Of a DNA stretch of 64,000 bases, positions 62,368-64,000 are shown piece after piece. The stretch's first letter is position 1. Every line of letters begins with the position of its first letter. Made by a program: the position numbers and the translations under genes. A model generated the notes under the pieces. It ran no database searches and had not been told where the DNA came from. It worked only from the letters and a program-made list of their open reading frames with translations. Location of the stretch: the NCBI RefSeq assembly GCF_000002985.6, contig NC_003284.9:9052001-9116000 (forward strand), in the 5' to 3' direction. Source of the stretch: Caenorhabditis elegans (taxonomy: Eukaryota; Nematoda; Chromadorea; Rhabditida; Rhabditidae).

Positions 62368-64000
62368 ATGGCCGATGACCCTCATGTTCTTGCTTTCCTT
62401 GCTAGAGTCCACCAAGGACGTCGGGATAGAGTAGAGGACCATCTTCATGAACATTTCATCAGAGAACGCAATTTACATCAGAGACCGCAATTTCCACCAC
62501 TTCAGCTTGTTCCAGTCCAAGCTGAACACGAGTACGAGCATCCGTTTCCGCTGGTTGACGTGTTCAAGTTTAGCTTGCAAGGCGACTCCGTGAAAACAGC
62601 ATCATCTTCATGGCAAGGACTTCAATGGTAAACTTTATTTCAAATTGATGCAATTGACCGTGATTATATTACAGGAAAGTCAAATGCAGCATCTACAACT
62701 TGCCTGGGGAACTTCTCGCAACGCGAGTCTCGGTTGACTTTTTCAACTTGATGGACCGGGTATTCAAGGCCACGGTCAAATATGAAATGAATGAAAAATT
62801 TGCGGCGGCGAACGAGTTTGCGGAGGTGGTCATTGACTCAAATCACAGCACCATCGTGTTTCCGGAAACGGGCGCTTTTGCTCCCGGAAGGTGAGCAATA
62901 TAAAATTTTTAATATTCCATACTTCTACACGAAATTTCCAAATTTACCTTTTCACAAATTGTTCACATTCTAGGCTGGTAGATGGAATGCTTCCCACTGA
63001 AATTGCCGTTAAGATCAAGTTGGAGCACGCTGAGATTGTGGACCAATTCTCCTACAATAACCAGTCTTGGGTGATGGGGACAAGATGGGTCCGTTATGGA
63101 GATGAATGTTCAGTCAGAATGAATTTTGATGTACTTAAAAATCTCAACCCGTGTCATGATAAATTCTTCGACGACCTCCGTGAACAAGTTTTGAGTCCCA
63201 AGGAGGCGAGAGCGTTTTTTGACTTCGCCAGTGCCATCTTCAATCGGTCATTCATGGGACTGGATCTCTTCCACGAATCGGTGCGCAATGGTCTCAAATT
63301 TGGCTTTACAACCAACTGGGACTCTCTGAACACAGTAGATTCGGAGTTTGACTTCAACTCTCGGACTGCCTTTCCCGGATATCAGAATGTGCTTTACGAG
63401 GTAGCGAGAGGTTTCTGAACATTGTCTTAAAATAAATGTTTCAGCAACCGTCTGAACTGACGTCTATCAGTAATAGAGAAACAGCTGGAATGTGCCAAAT
63501 TTTCAAGCTGAATCTCGATCCATCCGATGTTACTACTCGATTCCAAGTCGCTAGTATGAATAACGTGAAATCGCATACTTCGTGAGTATATTGAAGTTTG
63601 AAAATTACACAATGTTTGATTGCAGGCAATTCACTTTTTATCTGGAAAACAGTCCAAATGGTTATCTTCTCATTGCTGGTGGATGTTTCCAAATGGAGAG
63701 CAGACAACTAGTCAATCTGAAGCTTACACTTTTTGACAGTGGAGTTAGTTGCAGAAATATTCAAACATTCCGCATTCTGCACAAGGAGCAGTCAACAATT
63801 AAGGTTGTTATCGCACTTCTCGATGATGACAAGATGGAAAAGATGTCGCGAGGAAAATTGCTCCTCAACTTCCAAATGCATATGAATGGTACTATTTCAA
63901 ATGTTGTACGCAATTTTGAAGATCAAACCAAGAGAATCGGTGATTTTGCCATGCCTGGTCTAGTCACAGGTTATATAAATTGTCGTGATAAGAAAAGGAT
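62368..64000 (+). CDS. Uncharacterised protein, 5' part (runs off window)
   Basis: Exons 62368-62627, 62675-62890, 62974-63400, 63445-63581 and 63626-64000 (still open at the edge) join in phase. The ATG follows an ATTACAG acceptor directly. The protein starts MADDPHVLAFLARVHQGRRD. It has no signal peptide, membrane span or repeated domain that I recognise. Mixed beta-strand-like patches (SIYNLPGELLATRVSVDFF, FYLENSPNGYLLIAGG, LVNLKLTLFDSG) alternate with charged loops, suggesting a folded cytoplasmic or nuclear protein. At least 471 codons are visible. Codon use looks normal for the window. I cannot assign a function. Confidence 0.82.

Overview
The window is animal nuclear DNA, very probably from a Caenorhabditis nematode (C. 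elegans or a close relative). It is AT-rich. Introns are bounded by GT...TTTTCAG, many of them only 45-60 bases. Several first exons begin just after a TTTCAG acceptor, as expected for trans-splicing. Every protein gene I can support lies on the + strand. All exon models below were joined by hand, checking splice sites and reading phase.

Layout. (1) 561-3144: the last two or three exons of a C2H2 zinc-finger gene that starts outside the window, with a 2.1 kb intron carrying a small DNA transposon with an 8 bp target duplication. (2) 5660-9699 and 10844-14400: two tandem organic-anion-transporter (OATP/SLCO) genes with identical 11-exon architecture (744 and 728 aa). A tRNA-derived sequence with an internal tandem expansion sits in an intron of the first. 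(3) 14.4-25.2 kb: gene-poor and repeat-rich. It holds a diverged segmental duplication, a decayed membrane-protein-like gene, a 1.2 kb array of units each built from several hairpins, a 595 bp palindromic TTAA element and a tRNA-Gln copy. (4) 25201-25615: a small secreted cysteine-rich protein (119 aa). (5) about 26.9-61.3 kb: one very large gene of 29 coding exons, which I read as ajm-1 (apical junction molecule, the coiled-coil protein of worm epithelial junctions). The longest phase-consistent model is 1942 aa: an N-terminal hydrophobic segment, an acidic/Ser-rich region, a Pro-rich region, about 500 residues of Arg/Glu-rich coiled coil, and a C-terminal MYND-like zinc finger. Two donors that can be read through give shorter proteins of 1330 and 1610 aa, each followed by AATAAA. 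Five tRNA-Gln genes in alternating orientation lie in one of its introns. (6) 62368 to the end: the 5' part of an uncharacterised gene.

There is no operon-like clustering: gaps are 1-10 kb, apart from the ajm-1 to last-gene gap of about 1 kb. The OATP pair are presumably plasma-membrane solute carriers, ajm-1 a structural junction protein, and the seven tRNA-Gln copies one dispersed local family. The least explained structures are the multi-hairpin array at 20.1-21.3 kb, the expanded tRNA at 7.3 kb and the nested 3' ends of ajm-1.
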